From Gammaproteobacteria bacterium (GTDB taxonomy: Bacteria; Pseudomonadota; Gammaproteobacteria; UBA6186; Azoamicaceae), in NCBI GenBank assembly GCA_030431675.1, contig JAUIIV010000001.1:1-64000 (forward strand): a DNA stretch of 64,000 nt, given 5' to 3'. A program made the translations under genes and the position numbers. The notes beneath the pieces are model-generated. The model was not told the DNA's origin. It worked only from the letters and a program-made list of their open reading frames with translations, and ran no database searches. Positions 1-8,432 of this stretch are shown piece by piece (position 1 is the stretch's first letter; each line of letters opens with the position of its first letter).

Positions 1-94
1 GAGAATCAATATCCAAAGGTAAGTTAAAATCTGCCATAATCCCAAGCCATTTAGTCCAAAAGCTTAGTATTATAACCCTTATGACACAAGGGAT

Positions 95-394
95 CTAGAG
101 CCTACAGATTGGACGGAGAGCCATTGGCTTTTCAGAAAGACTTTGTCTAGCTTCCTCCCAGCTAGATTGGGCAGGCCTTGGCTTTTCGCTCACAGGGGTA
201 GCTGCGTCCACAGGCGTTGGTGGCTCATCAGGAGGCTTTGCTCCTTCTTCTTCAGGTAGTTTTTTACTATTCTAACTGCCTCGAACTGCTGCCTTAAACA
301 AATTATCAGACTCAGAATTTCTAGTATAACCTGCACCTTCATCTATTTTGCCTGTTTCATCTGGCCTTTGCTCTGGTGGCTCTTTCTCTGACAT
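95..394 (-). pseudogene. small Pro/Glu-rich gene with in-frame stop
   Basis: An ATG at 394 has a very strong ribosome binding site (GGGGGA, about 4 bases upstream). It opens a charged, Pro/Glu-rich reading frame of 40 codons that ends at an amber codon (272-274). Past the amber codon the same frame stays open for 58 more codons of the same composition (PEEEGAKPPDEPPTPVD, then SSWEEARQSLSEKP) and ends at a TAG at 95-97. The similar composition on both sides suggests one gene of about 99 residues broken by a nonsense mutation. A genuine 40-residue protein or an assembly error cannot be excluded. I recognise no family. A possible next ATG in the same frame lies at 35-37 and runs off the window. 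Confidence 0.45.
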
Positions 395-713
395 AAATCC
401 CCCAAATAAAAACTTTTATTGGTGCAATTATAGCACACTTTAGTTTTCTTTATGACTTGCAAATTGTATGTACAACGTAATATTTATTTTTTTCTATCTG
501 TATGACTGTATAAATAACTGCTATGCATACATACAAGAGACTATTCTAAATATTTCTATCCAGTAATAATAAGCATATTTTATACCTTCGCTAATATACC
601 TTCAGAGTCCTCATATTATTGTTAATTCATAGTGGAAATTAACCATATAAACGGTTATAGTTCTCTTTCTAAGTAGCACTTTATACTTCGCATATTTTAC
701 ACAGTGGAATAAT
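395..713. other. AT-rich intergenic region
   Basis: This stretch separates a minus-strand gene remnant from a plus-strand gene, so it must hold two divergent promoters. I see no coding frame of useful length and no strong terminator. A short inverted repeat, AACC(8)GGTT, lies near 640-655, and a TATACT box near 682-687 could serve the gene at 714. No convincing -35 box accompanies it. Confidence 0.4.
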
Positions 714-1031
714 ATGTCTGGCAAGAACCTTCAAAATCTAATTAATTTTTCTGATTTATTTAATTGGCATGCACCAATTCCGCCTCTCACAAGATTAGAT
801 GCATTAGCGCAGCAATTAAATTCTTTAGCCCTTGACGAACGTAAAAAAGAATTTTTAGCAACATTAGCGCAATACACAACAGAAAACTGGAATAACGTTC
901 AAACTTTAGTTTCTTTCGATGGTATTAGATATAGAAAACTTAATGATCATGAGCTTATCAAACTATCATGCTCACCAGGAGATGTAGCAGACAATGTATT
1001 TTACCAAGTCAATACCCATACAAGGATTTAA
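714..1031 (+). pseudogene. N-terminal part of a frameshifted large unknown protein
   Basis: The ATG at 714 opens a 105-residue frame (MSGKNLQNLINFSDLFNWHA) that overlaps the start of the next large frame by 64 bases. The sequence stays protein-like up to about GDVADNVFYQ and then ends in a few nonsense residues (THTRI). The other frame looks unnatural at its own beginning (RRCSRQCILPSQ) and becomes natural from PYKDLNKATIL. The simplest reading is one gene of about 1,050 codons with one base lost between about 990 and 1030. That could be a real mutation or a sequencing error. No known domain is visible. The ribosome binding site is weak (GTGGA). Confidence 0.6.
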
Positions 1032-3874
1032 ATAAAGCTACTATACTATTAGAAGCTTTGCGTGAAAATGAAATAATTAAAAATAATGCTCGCGCTTACC
1101 AACTATTTTTTGAACATATATTACTCAAGTATCATCCTTTTGCTGGAAGTGACATGAAACATTTCCGCAAAATGGCTGCATATGAAATTAAGGATTTTGC
1201 ACTAGATAGTTATATATCGCCAGAAGCTTTAGACGATTTTATTGACTCTTTTACACGTAAGTGGAAAAATTTTTTACAAAGGAAATCTGAAGTAGCTGCA
1301 GAATCTAAACACTATAGTATCCTAACAGATAACAGCACATACTATCAAAGAACCACAGTTTTGAAGCTTGTATCTTGGGCTAATATAACAAGGCACAAAA
1401 TAAATATTATTGATGTCTCCACTGACTTAGGTGATGATCCCCTTATGTTAGTTATGGGTTTCAGCATGGCAGAACTAGAAGAGCTGCTACAGCGAAATAT
1501 GATAGAACTAAAAATATATAAATTAATAAAAATCATCGCGAAACAGTTACTACCTTTTGTACCAGATTTTAGGGTTGACAAGTTACGCAAACAAACGCGT
1601 GGAACGAAAAATATACTGTGTATACATGAGAAGCCAAACGCTGTTGCACTCGCTGGCGATACTAATAATCTTATTTTTACAGTTGCTAATATGGGATTAG
1701 TCCATCCTAGGCTACAGCAACTTTGTAGATACATTTTTGAATTTGGTTTTTCAGTTGTAGAAGTAATAGCGCCTAGCCCTGTTTATGTTTACGATAAGCG
1801 TGGCATAGAAACTTTAAAAGAACTTTCGCAATATCTTTCACAATACGCTCAAAAATTGCCCATAAACACATCTGAAATATACTCTAGCAAATCAGAACGA
1901 ATGGGGAGACCATACTATAGTAACAAAAAACCTGTCTTAAATGGACTTAGACCACAGTATTCTATAATATCTCTAGAAGGCCAGAAGTGTATTCCTCCCG
2001 CAGTGAAATTCCTTATAGCAGCACTACGAAACTATGTAAAAGATGTGCCAAGAGATATAGTATTACTAGTTGGCGATCAACTTAAATTGATTGTTGCTGA
2101 AGTGCAAAGAGAGTTTTCAGTATCTAGCACAAGTCCCAGAGACGACGAAACTCATGTCATATTAACAATAGGTTCATTAGTAGATATACATGTTGTAGGA
2201 GAATTATCACCAAAACAAATCGCTAGATTAATGAGTGAGGGCACACATTACATAGCAAAACCCAATCGGATTACAGTCGATCGTTTACAGCATCATAACA
2301 ATACTAGAGGTGTATTTTTATACTACATAGACTCAGAAACAAGAGGCAATCTATGGGCACTTTGCAATAGTGATAGAGCTTGTCCTATATATTCCAACAT
2401 TACTATGGATACTTTAATAAATCTGTTAGCACAAAGAGCAAGTATCACTTATGACTTTGCACTACCTAATAATTCTATACCAAAAATGATGACTCAAACT
2501 AAATATAGTCTCCCAAAGATTTTAGATACACAAGCTGCTGTAGAAAGAGCTATAAAAAGGATATTAGATTCACAACGTGGCTTGTTACACAAAGGCAGCG
2601 ATCAACTCATAACGTTAGTGCAAAGTCCATATCCTGAAATGTATCTACGCCATTTGTTTTATGGGTTTCTAAAAATACTGGCTAAGTTAAAAGTAAATAC
2701 TTCTGATAATCTAGATCATACTTCAATTCCTGAGGATCAAATAAGAGAAATTATTCAATTATTTATGCAGTATGAAGAGTATTTAATCCCTAAGGACTTG
2801 CAAGCTCCATCTTTTAGAAATGGCGGTCTTAACAAAGTCATTGCACTTTGGTCTGGACATAAAGCAGGTGAGGCAGCTATCTCAGATAATGAAGTATTTT
2901 GTAGTTATAATGTTATGATTATATTGCTTTTATTTATTCTATGGGAAGAACTGTATAGCCCGCAAGAACTAGCTAATTATGTACTTAAACATCTTCCAAA
3001 GGTACCCTTTGATCCTAATAAAATCAGATTTAGGCGTCACCCAGAGGTAAGAGAAACAATAGAAGCAGAAGTAGCTAACATCCCCCCGATAGAAATCCTA
3101 AAGAAACGCTTGGGCAGGATAGGAAGTTATCAAGAAAAAAATATGATGCGAACTTCTACAGAAATTCTTGAAAATGCACTTGGCGAAGAGTTCCAAAAAG
3201 AGACGCGCCAAAATGCAACCTTTTTTTGTCATGTATTATCTATGGTATTTATACATTTTTTTACTAGTAATAATCATGAAGCTCGCATATATATTAGTAA
3301 TAGTGATCAAACCCCTAAATTTTTTCAAAGGTCGATTTTATATTCTGTAGAATTAGAACTAGTGATGGCATCAGCAAATACTGATGTTAAATTTTATATA
3401 GTGCAACCAGATGGTTCAAAGATCCATTTTGATTTTGCCGAAGCTATGATTAAACCCCGAGACGAAAACGAGCTTGCAAACCGAGAATCATTCTTAATTA
3501 TAGAGCAGATACCTGAAAGGCTCTTACGCGAAGCGCAACATTCTAGCAAAGCTGTCCCTATAACTAGAATTCAAGAATTTATCAATTTATGGAAGATATA
3601 TGTGCAAAAAAAGCGATTTGAAATTGAGGCGGCGTTAATCTTAATGGAAATTCAATACACTCAACTACGAGCTCAAAACGAGCATGCGGAAACATGCCTA
3701 CAATCAATAAAATCTTTTTTAGAAGAACATAGAGAACTATATAGGCGTCATCGACTAGCACACAGTGAAATAGCAAATATGAAAAAAAGCTTTGATAATC
3801 TACTTACAATTTTTGATAATTGTAACAGCAATGTTAAACGAGAACGGAAGTCTCAAAAGCTACGCTTTTGGTAG
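968..3874 (+). CDS. very large protein of unknown function (main part of frameshifted gene)
   Basis: This long frame encodes 968 residues. I recognise no catalytic motif, signal peptide or membrane segment. It looks like a soluble, mostly helical protein with many Asn, Ile and Lys residues. The last 80 residues or so (FEIEAALILMEIQYTQLRAQ onwards, about 890-950) have heptad spacing and probably form a coiled coil. The ATG at 968 is unlikely to be the true start, because the preceding frame at 714 appears to be the natural N-terminus joined through a one-base shift. Size, lack of relatives that I can name and position among other accessory genes would fit a secreted effector, but nothing in the sequence proves it. 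The gene is followed by 40 bases and then the convergent peroxiredoxin gene. Confidence 0.75.
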   Translation: MLTRRCSRQCILPSQYPYKDLNKATILLEALRENEIIKNNARAYQLFFEHILLKYHPFAGSDMKHFRKMAAYEIKDFALDSYISPEALDDFIDSFTRKWKNFLQRKSEVAAESKHYSILTDNSTYYQRTTVLKLVSWANITRHKINIIDVSTDLGDDPLMLVMGFSMAELEELLQRNMIELKIYKLIKIIAKQLLPFVPDFRVDKLRKQTRGTKNILCIHEKPNAVALAGDTNNLIFTVANMGLVHPRLQQLCRYIFEFGFSVVEVIAPSPVYVYDKRGIETLKELSQYLSQYAQKLPINTSEIYSSKSERMGRPYYSNKKPVLNGLRPQYSIISLEGQKCIPPAVKFLIAALRNYVKDVPRDIVLLVGDQLKLIVAEVQREFSVSSTSPRDDETHVILTIGSLVDIHVVGELSPKQIARLMSEGTHYIAKPNRITVDRLQHHNNTRGVFLYYIDSETRGNLWALCNSDRACPIYSNITMDTLINLLAQRASITYDFALPNNSIPKMMTQTKYSLPKILDTQAAVERAIKRILDSQRGLLHKGSDQLITLVQSPYPEMYLRHLFYGFLKILAKLKVNTSDNLDHTSIPEDQIREIIQLFMQYEEYLIPKDLQAPSFRNGGLNKVIALWSGHKAGEAAISDNEVFCSYNVMIILLLFILWEELYSPQELANYVLKHLPKVPFDPNKIRFRRHPEVRETIEAEVANIPPIEILKKRLGRIGSYQEKNMMRTSTEILENALGEEFQKETRQNATFFCHVLSMVFIHFFTSNNHEARIYISNSDQTPKFFQRSILYSVELELVMASANTDVKFYIVQPDGSKIHFDFAEAMIKPRDENELANRESFLIIEQIPERLLREAQHSSKAVPITRIQEFINLWKIYVQKKRFEIEAALILMEIQYTQLRAQNEHAETCLQSIKSFLEEHRELYRRHRLAHSEIANMKKSFDNLLTIFDNCNSNVKRERKSQKLRFW

Positions 3875-3914
3875 TTTTAACTGCTACTAAATTGTCAAAA
3901 TACTTAAAACTTTC

Positions 3915-4361
3915 TCATTTTACTGATATATCTCTAACAGTTCTCAAAACTTCTTCTGCATGCCCCGCAACTTTTACTTTGCGCCACTCTTGCAATAGCT
4001 TACCTTTAGGATCAAACAAGAAAGTACTGCGTACTAGCCCAAGTGCTGTTTTACCAAACATGCTTTTTTCTTTAATTACTTTGAATAAATCACAAACCTT
4101 GCTATCTGTATCAGAAATTAATGTGAAAGGTAATTGATGTTTCTCTTTAAATCTATTGTGACTGGCTAAAGTGTCTCTGGATACACCAACTATTTCAGTA
4201 TTTAATTTTTGGAAATCAGCATACAAGTCACGGAAATTTTTACTTTCATTAGTGCATCCAGGAGTATTATCCTTAGGATAAAAATACAATACTAAATACT
4301 TTCCTAAAGTATCTGTAGAATTAAAAGTACCCTCAGTACTCTGTGCACTAAATTCTTGCAT
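3915..4361 (-). CDS. bcp: peroxiredoxin, Bcp/PrxQ family
   Basis: Thiol peroxidase of 148 residues that reduces hydrogen and organic peroxides in the cytoplasm with thioredoxin or a similar reductant. The peroxidatic cysteine is Cys36 in the motif YFYPKDNTPGCT. The cysteine five residues further, which resolves the disulfide in E. coli Bcp, is replaced by Lys41. The protein therefore belongs to the subgroup with CTNES and the tail RSTFLFDPKGKLLQEWRKVKV, probably working as a 1-Cys enzyme or using another thiol such as the Cys in SKVCDLF. The start is firm: a TAA lies two codons upstream in frame and a GGAG box precedes the ATG. About eight residues usual at the N-terminus are absent. Confidence 0.92.
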   Translation of the reverse strand: MQEFSAQSTEGTFNSTDTLGKYLVLYFYPKDNTPGCTNESKNFRDLYADFQKLNTEIVGVSRDTLASHNRFKEKHQLPFTLISDTDSKVCDLFKVIKEKSMFGKTALGLVRSTFLFDPKGKLLQEWRKVKVAGHAEEVLRTVRDISVK

Positions 4362-4418
4362 TTTTTAGCTCCGTGTAAAAACTCAAACATAGCACATGAC
4401 GATTATATAATACAAATG

Positions 4419-7127
4419 TTATGCTTTTGCTAAGCTAGATAATATTCTTATTCTTACTTGTTTTTCTACCTCTAGAATAACAAATAGTATTAGACCCACT
4501 CCGATTACTAACATCCCATCTAACAAAGATAAAGGGGCTGTACCTAACACTTTGTTAAACCATGGCATATAAGTAATTATTAACTGTGCAATTACAATAC
4601 CTGTGATTGTATACCAAATGATCTTAGTACCCTTGATAAGCCGCCATGTAAGTGCAGTAGTATAAATATTACGCATATAGAATAAGTAAAAAACCTCCAT
4701 TACAACTATCGTATTTAATGCCAGCGTATGTGCATATGAAATACTTAATTGCTCTGAAATCGCATAATAATACATAGAAAATGCACCACATATAAAGAGG
4801 AATGCTACAAAAAGCACCTGCCATACTAATGCGGGTGATAATAATCCTTGTTGTGCCTGACGTGGTGGACGCTGCATAGCTGTAGATTCTGTAGGTTCGA
4901 AAGCTAATGCAATCCCTAATGTTATAGCAGTAACAAAGTTAATCCATAGGATTTGCACTGCAGTTATAGGTGGCTGCAAATGTAACAGAATGGCAATAAT
5001 TAAAATTGATGCTTCACCTGCATTAGTAGGTAGTGTCCAAGTTATTACTTTCTTGATATTATCATATACAGTTCTTCCCTCTTGCACTGCAGCAACAATA
5101 GAAGCAAAGTTATCATCTACTAAAACCAGCTCTGATTCTTCTTTGGCTAATTCACTACCCTGTATCCCCATCGCAATACCTACATCAGCTCTTTTTAAAG
5201 CTGGGGCATCATTAACACCATCACCAGTCATAGCAACAATAAAATTATATGACTGCAAGGCCTCAACTAAACGTAATTTATGCTTTGGAGTGGTGCGCGC
5301 AAAAATATTGCACTCTAATACCTTCTGCCGCAAAATACTGTCACTCATACTGTCTAGATCTTTACCAGTTAATACTTGTTCGCTATTTGGTAAACCTAAC
5401 TCTCTGCCTATCGCACTAGCAGTGAGGGCATGATCACCTGTAATCATTTTTACGCCAATACCTGCACCATTACATGCAGATATAGCAGCAACTACTTCAG
5501 GGCGAGACGGATCAATTAGTGCTACCAACCCTATAAAGGTTAAGTGATCAGCTATATCTTGCTCATGCAGCGTATTACTTGGCTTTGATAATCCTCTCTT
5601 CGCTACTGCTAATACCCGCAGGCCTTGACCCGCAAGGATATTAACCTGCTCTTGCCAATATGCAATATCTATTGGCATTGTCTCGCCGTTTTGCTTGTTT
5701 TGCTGAGTACACATACTAAGAATTTTCTCTGGCGCACCTTTTAAAAATGCAGTGTAGTTATTTTCATGATAATTAAGACTTGCCATAAACTTTTGCTCAG
5801 CAGCAAAAGGTATGCTATCTATTCGTTGCCAGGTAGTTGTAATGTCTGGCATAATTTTTTGCGCTAATGACAAAAGGGCTCCTTCCATGGGATCACCATT
5901 GACAAGCCATTCATTATCTTTTTGGTAAATACTAGAGTCATTGCATAAACTAGCGGCTAAGGCAATATCTTGCAGATTTATTAAGCTATTAATATCTACC
6001 TGTTGCCCATTTACAGTAACATCTCCTTCTGGAGCATAGCCAACACCTGATATGTTATAAGTATTCTCATACTCAACTACTTTTGTAACTTGCATCTTAT
6101 TACAAGTAAGCGTCCCTGTTTTATCGGTGCAGATTACAGATATCGACCCTAAGGTCTCTATAGCCGGTAGACGTCGCACAATTGCATTACGTCTTGCCAT
6201 GGCCTGTACGCCAACTGCAAGAGTTATGGTCAGCACTGCTGGCAAGCCTTCTGGAATCGCCGCAACACATATAGCAACCACTAACACTAGCATTTCAGAT
6301 ACAATGTGATGGCCAGAGTAATGGCCATGCAAAATTAAAGCAGTTGCTACTAGCAGAATAAACACTGTTAACAACTTGGCAAAGGTAGCCATCTGCTGTA
6401 CTAGAGGGGTAGTTAATTTACCTATTTGCTCTAGCATATGACTGATATGACCAATTTCAGTATTTTTACCAGTTGCTACCACTACACCTGTTGCTTGCCC
6501 ATGGGTAATTAATGTGCCACTAAAAGCAATACAGGTACGCTCCGAAATCATGGTATCAGTCTGCAATTCTTGCGTAGTCTTTGCCACAGGCACAGACTCT
6601 CCTGTAAGAATAGCTTCTGCTGCTTGTAGGCCATGTACCTCTAGCAAACGCACATCTGCTGGTACTTTATCCCCTGCTTCCAAAATCACAATATCCCCTG
6701 GTACCAAGTCACTACTATCTATTGTTATATGCTCGCCAGCACGTAATACAGTTGCATGGTTAGATAGTAATTTGCGAATAGCAGCTACAGCATGTTCTGC
6801 TTTACCTTCTTGGATAAATCCGATTATTGCATTTGCGATGACCACAGCAATAATCACTGCCATATCAGCATAATGCCCCATAAAAAAAGTTATAAGTGCT
6901 GCGACAATAAGGATGTAAATCAATATATTATGAAACTGCACTAAGAAGCGCTGGAGTACGCTTGGTGGTGGTTTCGCCGGCACAATATTCTTGCCATAGT
7001 CACCTATACGATCATAAGCTTGTTGGGAGCTCAAGCCTCGTAATGAACTATTGAGTCTTAACAAAGTATCATCGGCACTCAGGGAATGCCAATTTACACT
7101 GTCGGCCTTATCTACTGTTGCAACCAC
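4419..7127 (-). CDS. P2-type cation-transporting ATPase
   Basis: ATP-driven membrane cation pump of 902 residues with the full P-type layout: cation-ATPase N-terminal domain (10-75), actuator motif LTGES (174-178), TM4 PEGLP (292-296), phosphorylation site DKTGTLT with Asp335, nucleotide-binding KGAPE (463-467), hinge TGDGVNDAP (634-642) and a C-terminal bundle of about six helices. It resembles bacterial homologues of SERCA/PMCA calcium pumps. In TM5 Asn702 and Glu705 match SERCA Asn768 and Glu771. In TM6 Asn730 and Thr733 match, but the key Asp800 is Ala734, so calcium specificity is not assured. The GTG start at 7127 has AGGGA about eight bases upstream. The gene stands alone, 57 bases upstream of bcp on the same strand. 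Confidence 0.92.
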   Translation of the reverse strand: MVATVDKADSVNWHSLSADDTLLRLNSSLRGLSSQQAYDRIGDYGKNIVPAKPPPSVLQRFLVQFHNILIYILIVAALITFFMGHYADMAVIIAVVIANAIIGFIQEGKAEHAVAAIRKLLSNHATVLRAGEHITIDSSDLVPGDIVILEAGDKVPADVRLLEVHGLQAAEAILTGESVPVAKTTQELQTDTMISERTCIAFSGTLITHGQATGVVVATGKNTEIGHISHMLEQIGKLTTPLVQQMATFAKLLTVFILLVATALILHGHYSGHHIVSEMLVLVVAICVAAIPEGLPAVLTITLAVGVQAMARRNAIVRRLPAIETLGSISVICTDKTGTLTCNKMQVTKVVEYENTYNISGVGYAPEGDVTVNGQQVDINSLINLQDIALAASLCNDSSIYQKDNEWLVNGDPMEGALLSLAQKIMPDITTTWQRIDSIPFAAEQKFMASLNYHENNYTAFLKGAPEKILSMCTQQNKQNGETMPIDIAYWQEQVNILAGQGLRVLAVAKRGLSKPSNTLHEQDIADHLTFIGLVALIDPSRPEVVAAISACNGAGIGVKMITGDHALTASAIGRELGLPNSEQVLTGKDLDSMSDSILRQKVLECNIFARTTPKHKLRLVEALQSYNFIVAMTGDGVNDAPALKRADVGIAMGIQGSELAKEESELVLVDDNFASIVAAVQEGRTVYDNIKKVITWTLPTNAGEASILIIAILLHLQPPITAVQILWINFVTAITLGIALAFEPTESTAMQRPPRQAQQGLLSPALVWQVLFVAFLFICGAFSMYYYAISEQLSISYAHTLALNTIVVMEVFYLFYMRNIYTTALTWRLIKGTKIIWYTITGIVIAQLIITYMPWFNKVLGTAPLSLLDGMLVIGVGLILFVILEVEKQVRIRILSSLAKA

Positions 7128-7316
7128 TCACCCATTCCCTGGTTATTTGTTATTTCTGATTATAATTTTAACGCATAATATTTATTATTTTCAAAGATAA
7201 TAAACATTCGCAACATATTTTAGTTAAATATCTTGGACCGCCACCAATTAGGTCTTGTGTATGCATGATGTACTTGCTAATATCTAGCGCCCACAACATC
7301 TAAGAAGGTATAAAAA

Positions 7317-8417
7317 GTGGATATTATTATAATAAGCGCACCCAAAAGCGCGACTGAGCAAAAGCTAGCCGAAGAACTAATGGAAACAATGAAAAACTCA
7401 GTACCAAATGCCAACGTGGTACATATCAATGAGAAAGTAAATACCCCTCTTACTGAAAGTCACCTTCGAAAAATTGCTAGACAGGTTAAAAAAGAGCAAG
7501 CAAGACCAGATACACAAGTTTGTTTCTTACATCTAAGCTTAGATACTAACCGTATCGCAGATATTAAACGTATAGAAAAAGAAATAGATAGAAGAAGAAG
7601 CAAATGTATAGGCACGTCTTTACCACCTATACATTTTAGAATTGCCTCAATTTCCGAAGGAACAGCAGCAAAGAGCACAATACTACCCTCTGAGTACGTT
7701 ATAAAACTAATGCGTAATACCACAGAAGTACTTACAACTAACTCTCAATTACAATTTTATGCACATACAATAAACGAACTTGCACATAGCGGAAATCGCT
7801 GGGTTGCATCAATGCTTGGGCTCAAGTCCGATATCTCATTAGTTATGTTTGACAAGGCAAATCTACCCGAAGATCTATTATATCTTACAAACGAACTTCC
7901 TTCAGCTAATGTTATTCAGTTAGGGCGTAGAGATACAAGCCCTGATTGCACAATGCCTACAAATTGGTTAGAAGCATTTATGGGTAGAGTTGAGCAAACT
8001 ACATCCGCTAACGGACAAGTAGTAGTATATTTACCTAGAGGGCTTCCGGATAAATTCTATCTACCCAACATTTATGGGCTAACACGTGCATTGACAGACA
8101 CAGGGCGTGGGATTCATGTAGCTACTGTGCAGAAGCATATTAGTATGTATCTCGAGACTAACTTTGGTAATAATCATTTAGTTCGTATTACACCAATTTC
8201 TGCAAAAAATGCTGAAGAAGCTGCAGAAGTCGTTGCAAACGGCATTCGCAAATTCAATAGTGATTATCATCCAACAAGCGTAGATAATCAAAGTTCTATT
8301 GTAAATTATGCACAGATAATTTTATATATGTTACTGCTTTGCAAAATCATAATAACTATCTCACAGCGTTTAACACGTGAGAATAAACCAAAAACAAAAA
8401 CTAAACTAAAACTATAA
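7317..8417 (+). CDS. unknown protein with C-terminal membrane segment
   Basis: Protein of 366 residues starting with GTG, supported by AAGAAGG at a good distance. I do not recognise a family. The first 300 residues alternate hydrophobic strands and amphipathic helices (MDIIIISAPKSATEQKLAEE, SDISLVMFDK, GQVVVYLPRG), which suggests an alpha/beta soluble domain. A single hydrophobic stretch near 330-348 (IILYMLLLCKIIITI) is followed by a very basic tail (RLTRENKPKTKTKLKL), consistent with a C-terminal anchor leaving the bulk in the cytoplasm. The next gene starts 15 bases downstream and also ends in membrane helices, so the two probably form one operon and may act together. Confidence 0.75.
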   Translation: MDIIIISAPKSATEQKLAEELMETMKNSVPNANVVHINEKVNTPLTESHLRKIARQVKKEQARPDTQVCFLHLSLDTNRIADIKRIEKEIDRRRSKCIGTSLPPIHFRIASISEGTAAKSTILPSEYVIKLMRNTTEVLTTNSQLQFYAHTINELAHSGNRWVASMLGLKSDISLVMFDKANLPEDLLYLTNELPSANVIQLGRRDTSPDCTMPTNWLEAFMGRVEQTTSANGQVVVYLPRGLPDKFYLPNIYGLTRALTDTGRGIHVATVQKHISMYLETNFGNNHLVRITPISAKNAEEAAEVVANGIRKFNSDYHPTSVDNQSSIVNYAQIILYMLLLCKIIITISQRLTRENKPKTKTKLKL

Positions 8418-8432
8418 TATTAGGAATTACAT

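Noticed and set aside
1..37. Possible start of another minus-strand gene (ATG at 35-37, MADFNLPLDID)
   Set aside because: Only 12 codons are visible before the window edge and it is in frame with the broken gene behind it; it may be a continuation of that remnant.
985..1031. Programmed -1 ribosomal frameshifting between the two parts of the large gene
   Set aside because: No X-XXY-YYZ heptamer with matching tRNA pairing and no strong downstream structure is visible; a lost base is simpler.
1345..1734. Antisense frame of 129 codons within the large unknown gene
   Set aside because: Cys/Ser/Phe-rich composition typical of a shadow frame; no start signal.
3868..4137. 89-codon plus-strand frame over the bcp gene
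   Set aside because: It lies entirely over the conserved end of the peroxiredoxin in the opposite direction.
3915..4361. Bcp as a damaged gene because the resolving Cys and N-terminal residues are missing
   Set aside because: The rest of the sequence follows a known 1-Cys-type subgroup of this family, and a stop codon just before the ATG with a good ribosome binding site shows a genuine start.
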